Shown here: positions 15,903-23,655 of the stretch, piece after piece | Layout: every line of letters starts with the position of its first letter | Numbering within the stretch: position 1 is the stretch's first letter | Source of the DNA: an uncultured Bacteroidales bacterium | Lineage (GTDB): Bacteria > Bacteroidota > Bacteroidia > Bacteroidales > F082 | Length of the DNA: 64,000 nt | Direction of reading: 5' to 3' | Assembly (NCBI GenBank): GCA_900318265.1 | Contig: ONKA01000003.1 | Location: 234,378-298,377, forward strand | Notes under the pieces: model-generated | Seen by the model: only the letters and a program-made list of their open reading frames with translations | Databases searched by the model: none | What the model was told of the DNA's origin: nothing | Program-made: the position numbers and the translations under genes

Positions 15903-17537
15903 ATGAACAACTCTTTCACCATCGGGGGTCAGATTGTCGACCTCGTCAACTCCAGGATTTTCTCGGGTGTGGTCGTCGTCGAGGACGGCAAGATCACCAA
16001 GATCGAGGAACAGCCTGTGGGCAACACGCAGTATATCATGCCAGGCTTTGTCGATGCACATGTGCATATTGAGAGCTCGATGCTGGTGCCCTCGGAGTTT
16101 GCCCGCTTGGCGGTCTGTCACGGCACTGTGGCCACCGTCAGCGACCCGCACGAAATCGCCAACGTGTTGGGCAAGAAAGGCGTACAATATATGATCGACA
16201 ACGGCAAGAAGGTGCCGTTCAAGTTCTTCTTTGGTGCTCCGAGTTGTGTGCCCGCCACGGCTTTTGAGACGTCAGGTCGTGTGCTGAATGCTGCCGATGT
16301 CGAGGAGTTGATGGCTTCGCCCGACATTTACTATCTCTCGGAGGTGATGAACTATCCGGGGGTGCTCGCCAACGACCCCGAGGTCAGGGCCAAGATTGCC
16401 GTAGCCAAGCGCTATGGCAAGCCTATTGACGGCCATGCGCCTGCCTTGACGGGTCACGACTTGCAGACCTATGTCGGGGCGGGTATCTCCACCGACCACG
16501 AATGCTATACCTTGGCTGAGGCCTTGGAGAAGATCAGCCTGGGCATGAAAATCCTCATCCGCGAAGGCAGCGCCGCCAAGAACTACGAGGCTCTGATACC
16601 GCTGATGGCCACCCATCCCCACAAGCTGATGTTCTGTTCCGACGACAAGCATCCCAACGAATTGGTCGAAGGTCATATCGATGTGTTGGTGCGTCGCGCC
16701 ATCGCCTTGGGCTACAACGTGATGGATGTGCTGAAGGCTGCATCGCTCAATGCGGTGAAGCACTATGGTCTCAACGTGGGCATGCTCCAGCAAGGCGACG
16801 ATGCCGATTTCATCGTGGTCGACGACCTGCGCAACCCTGTCGCCAAGCAGACTTATATCAGAGGTGTGCTGGTGGCCGAAAACGGCGTGTCAAACATTAA
16901 ATATGTGGAGACTGGCACGCCCAACATCTTTGAGCGCCCCTTCCTTTATGCACAAGACCTCTTTGTCCCCGACCAAGGGAAGAAAATCAAGGTGATAGAG
17001 TGTTTTGACGGACAGCTCATCACCAAGTGTTTCACGACCGAACCTAAGGTGGAGGATGGCGGCATCGTCAGCGACGTGGACCGCGACATCTTGAAGATGG
17101 TGGTGGTCAACCGCTATCAGCCTTATACGCCCACGGTGGCCTTTATCAAGAACTTTGGGTTGAAGAGAGGCGCCTTGGCTTCGAGCGTGGCCCACGACAG
17201 CCACAATCTCGTGGCCGTGGGTGTCACTGATAAAGACATTCTCCATGCGGTCAACCTGCTCATTGAGCACACGGGTGGCGTGACGGCCTACTGTGGCACG
17301 GAGATGCTAGCGGTTCCCCTGCCCGTGGCGGGACTGATGAGCAACGAGGACGGCTACGAAGTGGCGGCTGCCTATCAGAATGCCGATGCCTTGGCCAAAC
17401 GCCTGGGGTCGACGCTCTATGCGCCTTTCATGACTTTGGCTTTTATGGCATTGCTCGTCATCCCCGAACTGAAAGTCAGCGATAGGGGTTTGTTTGACGT
17501 CAGCAAATTTGCGTTCACTTCCATCTACGAGGATTGA
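15903..17537 (+). CDS. ade: Adenine deaminase
   Basis: Amidohydrolase that deaminates adenine to hypoxanthine in purine salvage. 544 residues, matching the family. Metal-site motifs are GFVDAHVHIESSMLVPSEFA (two His), GHAPALTG, DHECYTLAEA and FCSDDKHPNEL (Asp). The C-terminal domain shows GLKRGALASSVAHDSHN and LLIEHTGGV, both typical of Ade. It is transcribed divergently from rlmI and ends 11 bases from the convergent polA stop; no partner gene is evident. Confidence 0.95.
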   Translation: MNNSFTIGGQIVDLVNSRIFSGVVVVEDGKITKIEEQPVGNTQYIMPGFVDAHVHIESSMLVPSEFARLAVCHGTVATVSDPHEIANVLGKKGVQYMIDNGKKVPFKFFFGAPSCVPATAFETSGRVLNAADVEELMASPDIYYLSEVMNYPGVLANDPEVRAKIAVAKRYGKPIDGHAPALTGHDLQTYVGAGISTDHECYTLAEALEKISLGMKILIREGSAAKNYEALIPLMATHPHKLMFCSDDKHPNELVEGHIDVLVRRAIALGYNVMDVLKAASLNAVKHYGLNVGMLQQGDDADFIVVDDLRNPVAKQTYIRGVLVAENGVSNIKYVETGTPNIFERPFLYAQDLFVPDQGKKIKVIECFDGQLITKCFTTEPKVEDGGIVSDVDRDILKMVVVNRYQPYTPTVAFIKNFGLKRGALASSVAHDSHNLVAVGVTDKDILHAVNLLIEHTGGVTAYCGTEMLAVPLPVAGLMSNEDGYEVAAAYQNADALAKRLGSTLYAPFMTLAFMALLVIPELKVSDRGLFDVSKFAFTSIYED

Positions 17538-17547
17538 CGGGGTCGCA

Positions 17548-20394
17548 TCAATGCGCCTCCAGCCAGTTGGCGCCCGTGTTCATCTCCACCAACACCGGCA
17601 CCGAGAGCGGCAAGGCATTCACCATCTTATCTTGAACGATGGCCTTTAAGGTATCAAGTTCGTCGAGATGTGCGTCGAAGACCAGTTCGTCGTGCACTTG
17701 AAGGATCATCTTCGACTGCATCTTCAAGCGTTCCAACTCCTCGTGGATGCCAATCATGGCAATCTTGATCATGTCGGCCGAGCTACCTTGGATGGGTGCG
17801 TTGATGGCGTTGCGTTCGGCGAAGCCACGCACCACGCTGTTGGCGCCGTTGATGTCGCGGAGGTAACGACGACGGCCAAGGATGGTCTCGGCATAGCCGC
17901 GTTCACGCGCCAAGGCGATGCTACGGTTCATGTATTCCTTGATGCCTGCATACTCCTCGAAGTATTTCTTGATGATGTCGGCAGCCTCGCTACGCGAGAG
18001 CTCCATGCGCTCGGCCAGACCGAAGGCCGACATGCCGTAGATGATGCCGAAGTTGACCGCCTTGGCACGGCTGCGCTGCTCCTTGGTGACTTGGTCCATG
18101 GGCACATGAAACACCTTGGCCGCCGTGGCGGCATGGATGTCGTGACCAAGGTTGAAGTCGTTGACCATAGCAGGGTCTTGACTCAAATGGGCAATGATAC
18201 GCAATTCGATTTGGCTGTAATCAGCGGCCAAAAGGGTGTATTCTGGACTACGTGGCACGAAGGCACGACGGATCTCGCGGCCTTTCTCAGTGCGCACGGG
18301 GATGTTTTGCAGGTTGGGGTTGTTGGAACTCAAGCGTCCCGTGGCGGTAACGGCTTGGTTGTAGGAGGTGTGGATGAGTCCGTCCTTTGGGTTGACCAAG
18401 GCAGGAAGTGCGTCGAGGTAGGTCGACTTCAATTTGGTGAAAGAGCGGTAGTCCAAAATCATTTGGATGATGGGATGCTTGTGGGAGAGTTTTTGCAAGA
18501 CATCCTCGCCTGTGGCATATTGTCCCGTCTTGGTTTTCTTGGCCTTCTCGTCGATATGCAGTTTCTCGAAGAGCACTTCGCCCAATTGTTTCGGCGAGGC
18601 GATGTTGAAAGGCATGCCAGCGGCTTTGTAAATCTCTTCCTCAATCTTGTGGATCTCGACACCAAAAGCATCGCTGATTTGCTGCAGGTTCTCCGTGTCG
18701 ATACGCACACCGTTGGCCTCCATGCGACTGAGTACGGGCACGAGCGGCATCTCAATCTCATAAAACAGTTTCTCCACGCCGTTTTCCTTGAGCAGAGGCA
18801 GCAGCTTCTCGTAGAGTTGCAACGTGATGTCGGCATCCTCGGCAGCATATTCCTTCACTAATTCCACAGGCACCTCGCGCATGGTCTTTTGCATTCTTCC
18901 CTTGCCGATAAGGTCCTCGATAGGGATGGTGAGGTAGTTAAGATAGACCTCGGCGAGGTAGTCCATATTGTGACGTTGCTCAGGCTCGAGGAGATAGTGG
19001 GCCAGCATGGTGTCGAACAACGGACCTTTCACGCTGATGCCGTATTGCGCCAGCATGGAGATGTCGTATTTCAGGTTCTGCCCGATTTTGAGGATGCTTT
19101 CGTTCTCAAACAAAGGGCGTAGCAGCTCCAGTTTCTTTTGGCACGCTTCGTGTTCGGCGGGCATGGACAGATACCACGCCTCGTGCGCCTTAATGGCGAA
19201 GGAAAGGCCTACCAACTCGGCAGAGTAAACATCGATGTTGGTGGTCTCGCTGTCAAAGACAAATTGTTTCTGCTTGGACAGCAAGTCTACCAAAGCCTTG
19301 ATGTCGGAATCGTTTTCCACTAGTTTATAGTCATGCGATACCGTCTTGGCAGAGTCCTTGTCGGAGAACTCCAATAGTCCGCCATTGTCGCCTTGATGGA
19401 ACAAATCATACTCTCCGGTAGGAATTTGTCCCCCTTTTAAGGGGGGTAGGGGGGATTCAGACTCACCCCTCTGAGCGGTTGGCAGGGGGGAGTCAACACC
19501 TTGCTTCCCTTTATAATCCTCCAAAAACCGTTTGGCAAAAGTCCTGAACTCCAGTTCCTCAAAAAGGGCCATCAGCGCTGGCACATCAGGCTCCTTGGCA
19601 CGGAGTTCTTCCTCGTCGAATTTGACGGGTACCTCAAGGTTGATGGTGGCCAGGCTCTTCGACATCAGTCCTTGCTCAGCAAAGTTGATGACGTTCTCTT
19701 TTTGTTTGCCTTTCAGTTCGTCGGCATGGGCGATGAGGTTTTCCACACTGCCGTATTTTCCTACCAAGATGGCCGCCGTCTTCTCACCGATGCCAGGAAT
19801 GCCCGGGATGTTGTCGGAGGCATCGCCCCAGAGACCGAGGATGTCAATGAGTTGCTTGGGCTCTTTGATGCCATAGCGTTCGCAGACCTCTTTCGGTCCC
19901 CAAACTTGTGCCGGCTCGCCGAACTTGGCGGGTTTATAAAGCAGGATTTTGTCCGTCACTAATTGTCCGAAGTCTTTGTCGGGCGTCATCATATAGGTGG
20001 TGAAGCCTTGTTGTTCCGCTTTTTTCGCCAGGGTGCCGATGACGTCGTCGGCCTCGTAGCCTTCCACGCCGTAGACGGGGATGTTGAAGCCCTCGATGAG
20101 CCTAATAATATAAGGTATGGCATCGCGGAGGTCGTCGGGCATCTTCTCGCGGTTGGCCTTGTATTCGCTGTATTCGGCCTGGCGCTGGGCGGTGCCGGCC
20201 ACATCAAAGGCCACGCCGATATGGGAGGGTTTTTCTTTCTGCAGGATTTCGTAGAGTGAGTTGAGGAAGCCCATCACCGCTGAGGTGTTGACCCCTTTCG
20301 AGTTGAGGCGCGGGTTCTTGCTCATGGCGAAGAAAGCCCTGTATATCAATGCGTAGGCATCTAAAAGGAAGAGTTTTTTCTCTGTGGTTTCCAT
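17548..20394 (-). CDS. polA: DNA polymerase I
   Basis: Family A polymerase for Okazaki-fragment processing and repair; 948 residues with all three activities apparent. The N-terminal 5'-3' nuclease has FLLDAYALIYRAFFA, YEADDVIGTLA and WGDASDNIPGIPGIGEKTA (to about 290). The 3'-5' exonuclease keeps its metal ligands: FVFDSETTNID (Exo I), GQNLKYDISML (Exo II) and YAAEDADITLQLY (Exo III). The polymerase has motif A DYSQIELRIIAHLS, motif B RSRAKAVNFGIIYGMS and motif C LQVHDELVFDA. The start at METTEKKLFLLDAYAL follows a promoter box. Oddity: a repeat inserted in frame in the linker between the nuclease and exonuclease domains (near residue 300-322). Confidence 0.96.
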   Translation of the reverse strand: METTEKKLFLLDAYALIYRAFFAMSKNPRLNSKGVNTSAVMGFLNSLYEILQKEKPSHIGVAFDVAGTAQRQAEYSEYKANREKMPDDLRDAIPYIIRLIEGFNIPVYGVEGYEADDVIGTLAKKAEQQGFTTYMMTPDKDFGQLVTDKILLYKPAKFGEPAQVWGPKEVCERYGIKEPKQLIDILGLWGDASDNIPGIPGIGEKTAAILVGKYGSVENLIAHADELKGKQKENVINFAEQGLMSKSLATINLEVPVKFDEEELRAKEPDVPALMALFEELEFRTFAKRFLEDYKGKQGVDSPLPTAQRGESESPLPPLKGGQIPTGEYDLFHQGDNGGLLEFSDKDSAKTVSHDYKLVENDSDIKALVDLLSKQKQFVFDSETTNIDVYSAELVGLSFAIKAHEAWYLSMPAEHEACQKKLELLRPLFENESILKIGQNLKYDISMLAQYGISVKGPLFDTMLAHYLLEPEQRHNMDYLAEVYLNYLTIPIEDLIGKGRMQKTMREVPVELVKEYAAEDADITLQLYEKLLPLLKENGVEKLFYEIEMPLVPVLSRMEANGVRIDTENLQQISDAFGVEIHKIEEEIYKAAGMPFNIASPKQLGEVLFEKLHIDEKAKKTKTGQYATGEDVLQKLSHKHPIIQMILDYRSFTKLKSTYLDALPALVNPKDGLIHTSYNQAVTATGRLSSNNPNLQNIPVRTEKGREIRRAFVPRSPEYTLLAADYSQIELRIIAHLSQDPAMVNDFNLGHDIHAATAAKVFHVPMDQVTKEQRSRAKAVNFGIIYGMSAFGLAERMELSRSEAADIIKKYFEEYAGIKEYMNRSIALARERGYAETILGRRRYLRDINGANSVVRGFAERNAINAPIQGSSADMIKIAMIGIHEELERLKMQSKMILQVHDELVFDAHLDELDTLKAIVQDKMVNALPLSVPVLVEMNTGANWLEAH
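19428..19497 (-). repeat. CCCCTTTTAAGGGGGG-type repeat in frame in polA
   Basis: The + strand reads TCCCCCTTTTAAGGGGGGTA, then GGGGGGATTC, then a related ACCCCTCTGAGCGG...GGGGGGAGTC. In polA it encodes GVDSPLPTAQRGESESPLPP then LKGGQ, in the interdomain linker. The same family occurs in the GT39 gene at 24541. Confidence 0.8.
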
Positions 20395-20412
20395 AGGGTT
20401 CGTTTTGAAGGT

Positions 20413-20421
20413 GTAAAGATA
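20413..20421 (-). promoter_or_regulatory. Promoter -7 box of polA
   Basis: TATCTTTAC on the minus strand, 19 bases before the polA ATG; last base departs from the usual TTTG. Confidence 0.4.
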
Positions 20422-20502
20422 CGAAGAATAACTTGAACTGGGATGATTTCGTCTCCAAAACGCCAAAAAATCGAAAAAAGATGCGTTTTTCAAAAAAAGT
20501 CG

Positions 20503-20511
20503 TACCTTTGC
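20503..20511 (+). promoter_or_regulatory. Upstream promoter box before acpP
   Basis: TACCTTTGC, 147 bases before the acpP ATG; would give a long leader. No ORF of note lies between. Confidence 0.45.
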
Positions 20512-20619
20512 ACCCGAAAACGAGTAATTACTGGTCACGAGGTAGACCGACATTCTATTTTAAACAACTGATTATCAATTTATTGGTAAAAAGTATGTTT
20601 TTGAATTGGAAATAAGTGT

Positions 20620-20628
20620 TATCTTTGT
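20620..20628 (+). promoter_or_regulatory. Proximal promoter box of acpP
   Basis: TATCTTTGT, 30 bases before the acpP ATG. Confidence 0.5.
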
Positions 20629-20658
20629 GGCCTATTTATCAACTAAAAATTGAGAACT

Positions 20659-20904
20659 ATGCAAGAAATTTTGAATGAAATCGTTCCGATCATTGCTGAG
20701 AAACTCGGCGTGGATCCTTCGGAAGTCACTATGGAAGCCAGCTTCACCAACGACCTGGGTGCCGATTCACTGGACACCGTCGAACTGATGATGGAATTTG
20801 AAAAGAGCTTCAACCTCTCCATCCCGGACGACCAACAGGAAAACATCCAGACTGTGGGTGATGTTGTGAAGCTCATCGAAAAGATGCGTGCTGAAAACAA
20901 CTAA
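20659..20904 (+). CDS. acpP: Acyl carrier protein
   Basis: 81-residue carrier that holds growing fatty acyl chains on 4'-phosphopantetheine. The attachment Ser is in [16 protein letters not shown] (near residue 38). The protein is acidic and helical as expected. It starts at ATG 20659 ([10 protein letters not shown]), not at the upstream TTG. It heads an acpP-fabF-rnc operon with 23 and 2 bases between genes, the standard Bacteroidales order; two promoter boxes lie upstream. Confidence 0.96.
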   Translation: MQEILNEIVPIIAEKLGVDPSEVTMEASFTNDLGADSLDTVELMMEFEKSFNLSIPDDQQENIQTVGDVVKLIEKMRAENN

Positions 20905-20927
20905 TTTCTAAGCAAATAAAGTTATTT

Positions 20928-22178
20928 ATGGAATCGAAACGCGTAGTCGTTACTGGCCTCGGTGCCATCACCCCCATAGGGAAAACCCTTCCTGAGTTTT
21001 GGGAAGGTTTGGTGAATGGTAAAAACGGTGTCGGTGAGATTACCCGTTTCGATTCTACTTTATTCAAGACGCGTTTCGCCTGTGAGGTGAAGGACTACGA
21101 TCCTGAGGCCTATTTTGAGAAGAAGAACGTGCGCAAGTACGACCACTTCGCCCAGTTTGCCCTCATCGCCGCCGACGAGGCTGTTGCCGACTCGGGCCTC
21201 AATGCCGAAAACTGCGACTTGGATGAGGTGGGCGTCATGATGACTTCGGGCATCGGTGGCGTCAACCACCTTTATCAAGAAACGATGGAATATGCGCAGA
21301 CCGATGGCACGCCGCGTTTCGGTCCCTTCCTCATCACCAAGATGATCGTCAACATGCCGGGTGGCGTCATTTCCATCAAATACGGCTTCCGTGGCCCCAA
21401 CTTCGCCACCGTTTCGGCTTGCGCCTCTTCGACGCATGCCATTGTTGAAGCCTTCAACTATATCCGATTGGGCAAATGCCAGGCCGTCGTGGCAGGCGGT
21501 GCGGGAGCGGCCATCGGACAACTCGGCATAGGCGGCTTTAACGCCATGAAAGCCCTCTCCACCCGTAACGAAGACCCGCTGACGGCTTCACGTCCTTTCG
21601 ACCTTAACCGCGACGGCTTCGTCTTGGGCGAAGGTGCTGGCAGCCTCGTTCTCGAGGAGTATGAACACGCCATCGCACGTGGCGCAAAGATCTATGCCGA
21701 AGTGGTTGGCGGCGGCGAGTCGGCCGATGCCTACCACATCACCGCTCCCGACCCGGAAGGCTCTGGTGGTGCCCTCAGCATGCAACGCGCCCTCCGCGAT
21801 GCAGGTCTGTCGCCAGAGGCCATCGACCACATCAACGCGCATGGCACCTCAACGCCCATGGGCGATGTCGCCGAAACCCTTGCCATCAAGAAGGTGTTTG
21901 GCGAACATGCCTACAACATTAGCATCAACTCCACCAAGTCGATGATTGGCCACCTCCTCGGTGGCGCGGGTGCCGTCGAAGCCATTGCCACCATCCTTGC
22001 CCTCAAGAACGGCATTATTCCTCCCACCATCAACCATTTTGACGACGACCCGCAGATCGACCCGCGTCTCGACATCGTCTTCAACAAAGCCCGTCAGCGC
22101 GACATCCACTACGGACTTTCCAACTCCTTCGGATTCGGCGGACAAAACGCCACCGTAATCTTCAAAAAGTTTGAGTGA
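20928..22178 (+). CDS. fabF: Beta-ketoacyl-ACP synthase II
   Basis: Condensing enzyme that extends acyl-ACP with malonyl-ACP in fatty acid synthesis. 416 residues; the active-site Cys is in ATVSACASSTHAI (near 165) and the two catalytic His are in INAHGTSTPMGD (near 305) and SMIGHLLGGAGAVEA (near 340). The C-terminal SNSFGFGGQNATVIF is the KAS signature. Second gene of the acpP operon; its stop is followed two bases later by the rnc start. Confidence 0.96.
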   Translation: MESKRVVVTGLGAITPIGKTLPEFWEGLVNGKNGVGEITRFDSTLFKTRFACEVKDYDPEAYFEKKNVRKYDHFAQFALIAADEAVADSGLNAENCDLDEVGVMMTSGIGGVNHLYQETMEYAQTDGTPRFGPFLITKMIVNMPGGVISIKYGFRGPNFATVSACASSTHAIVEAFNYIRLGKCQAVVAGGAGAAIGQLGIGGFNAMKALSTRNEDPLTASRPFDLNRDGFVLGEGAGSLVLEEYEHAIARGAKIYAEVVGGGESADAYHITAPDPEGSGGALSMQRALRDAGLSPEAIDHINAHGTSTPMGDVAETLAIKKVFGEHAYNISINSTKSMIGHLLGGAGAVEAIATILALKNGIIPPTINHFDDDPQIDPRLDIVFNKARQRDIHYGLSNSFGFGGQNATVIFKKFE

Positions 22179-22180
22179 TA

Positions 22181-22903
22181 ATGGCACTCTTCCACGCTTC
22201 CCCAAAAGACCCTGCCGACAAGGCCCTTTACGACTATATCCACAATATCTTTGGTTTTTATCCAAAGAACATCGCGCTATATCGTGTGGCCTTCACGCAT
22301 AAGTCGGTAGCTGCCGAGACCGTGGGCAACTATCACGTCAGCAACGAACGCATGGAATACCTCGGCGACGCCGTGCTGAGCACCGTCGTGGCCGACTACC
22401 TCTTCCACACCTATCCCACCCAGCCCGAAGGCTTCCTCACCGAGATGCGCTCGCGCATCGTCAGCCGTGCCTCCCTCAACAAGCTGTCGGAGAAGCTCGG
22501 CTTCGGCGACTACATCCGCCACACCCCCGATGTGGGCAACAACGCCCATTCGATGGGCGGCAACGCCTTTGAGGCTCTCATGGGTGCCATCTACCTTGAC
22601 CGCGGCTTCGACTTCGCCAAACACATCATCATCGACCGCATCGTCAACATCCACATCGACGTGGAGCAACTGCAACAGACCGACGCCAACTTCAAGAGCA
22701 AACTTCTTGAATGGTCGCAGAAGAACAAGAAAAGCACTTCCTTCAAGATGCTGGAAGAGATAGGCGAAGGACACAAGAAACAGTTCCACGTCCAGATTGT
22801 CATCGACGGACAACCTTACGCCGATGCCATCGATCGTTCCATTCGTGGTGCCGAGCAGCTGGCCGCCGAAAAAACGTGGAAACAATTGTTTGGCGAAAAT
22901 TAA
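22181..22903 (+). CDS. rnc: Ribonuclease III
   Basis: Double-strand RNA endonuclease for rRNA processing and mRNA decay. 240 residues: the RNase III signature NERMEYLGDAVLSTVV (near 50-65) and the second metal Glu in NAFEALMGAIYLDRG (near 125), followed by a dsRNA-binding domain (DANFKSKLLEWSQKNKKSTS to AEQLAAEKTWKQLF). I take ATG 22181 rather than the GTG at 22175 that would overlap fabF. Last gene of acpP-fabF-rnc. Confidence 0.95.
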   Translation: MALFHASPKDPADKALYDYIHNIFGFYPKNIALYRVAFTHKSVAAETVGNYHVSNERMEYLGDAVLSTVVADYLFHTYPTQPEGFLTEMRSRIVSRASLNKLSEKLGFGDYIRHTPDVGNNAHSMGGNAFEALMGAIYLDRGFDFAKHIIIDRIVNIHIDVEQLQQTDANFKSKLLEWSQKNKKSTSFKMLEEIGEGHKKQFHVQIVIDGQPYADAIDRSIRGAEQLAAEKTWKQLFGEN

Positions 22904-22941
22904 TGTTGCTTAAACAATCTACCTATGTTATTTCCGCGAGC

Positions 22942-23089
22942 CTTCTATGTCATTCCAACGTAGGCAGGTGGGTAGGCGGGGAATCTATAGAAGGCGATTC
23001 AAAAAGCAACAACCTTTCTAGACGGCTTCAGAAAACATAGATTCCAAGCCTTCCCGCATGGCCTCGTAGGAATGACATGCTTTCTGAAG
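22942..23089. repeat. Two opposed TGTCATTCC...GAATCTAT repeat copies
   Basis: CTTCTATGTCATTCCAACG ... GGGGAATCTATAGAAG (22942-22993) is a hairpin unit; CTTCAGAAAACATAGATTCC ... GGAATGACATGCTTTCTGAAG (23026-23089) is a second unit in the opposite orientation. The pair lies just after rnc, before the promoter of the next gene. A third copy is inside the GT39 gene (25093). Confidence 0.75.
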
Positions 23090-23121
23090 CCTGCAAAACC
23101 ATTTTAATTGAAAAATAATTC

Positions 23122-23130
23122 TATCTTTGC
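23122..23130 (+). promoter_or_regulatory. Promoter -7 box abutting the IPExxxVDY gene
   Basis: TATCTTTGC, then GGC, then ATG: only three bases between box and start codon, so the mRNA is probably leaderless. Confidence 0.55.
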
Positions 23131-23133
23131 GGC

Positions 23134-23655
23134 ATGAAACCCAAAAGCAACAAGATACAGATTGCCTCGTTCGACGACACCACCGTCGTCGGCATCAACA
23201 CCACTTTGGTCGACTACAAGCTGGCTTGGGGCATCAACAACAAACTTGCCCTCGACCTGGCCCGTTACGACGACCTGGTCTTTGAGGGTGCGCCGTTCTC
23301 CTTCTTCTACTACACAGCGGGCGAGAACTACAACGTCTACAACCTCGTATCGCTCGTGTGCAAGGAGAAGGTGCTATTTCCCTTCAAACCGCATTTGGAC
23401 TATCTCTTCCTCATCCAAAACACCCTTACCGCCGAGCGGCAGATTAACATCATGCGCGGCTTGCGCGAGATAGAAGGGGTCGTGCATGCCTTCGTCTTGG
23501 AAAAAGACAAAAACCTGCGGATGGTGCTCGAGACCATCGCCGACTGTGAGCAACAGATGGTGACCAAGAAAAAGAAGCAGAACGATCTCAACGCTGTGAA
23601 GGAAAAGATGCGCCAACAAGAGGCGGAGCTGGCTGCGCTTAGGGCTCAATCTTGA
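23134..23655 (+). CDS. IPExxxVDY family protein, function unknown
   Basis: 173-residue cytoplasmic protein of a family confined to Bacteroidota and named for its motif; here the motif reads VVGINTTLVDYKLAWGIN (near residue 17-34). The middle has FSFFYYTAGENYNVYNLVSL and LDYLFLIQN, and the C-terminus is a coiled coil (KKKKQNDLNAVKEKMRQQEA). No enzymatic motif is seen. In many Bacteroidota it lies near pyk; here it follows rnc. Its last 17 bases overlap the end of the convergent GT39 gene. Confidence 0.8.
   Translation: MKPKSNKIQIASFDDTTVVGINTTLVDYKLAWGINNKLALDLARYDDLVFEGAPFSFFYYTAGENYNVYNLVSLVCKEKVLFPFKPHLDYLFLIQNTLTAERQINIMRGLREIEGVVHAFVLEKDKNLRMVLETIADCEQQMVTKKKKQNDLNAVKEKMRQQEAELAALRAQS

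Noticed and set aside
15813-16187. 125-codon N-terminal extension of rlmI
   Set aside because: It runs through the divergent promoters into the ade gene; homology begins at MEQTPLYPVIRLNPGK.
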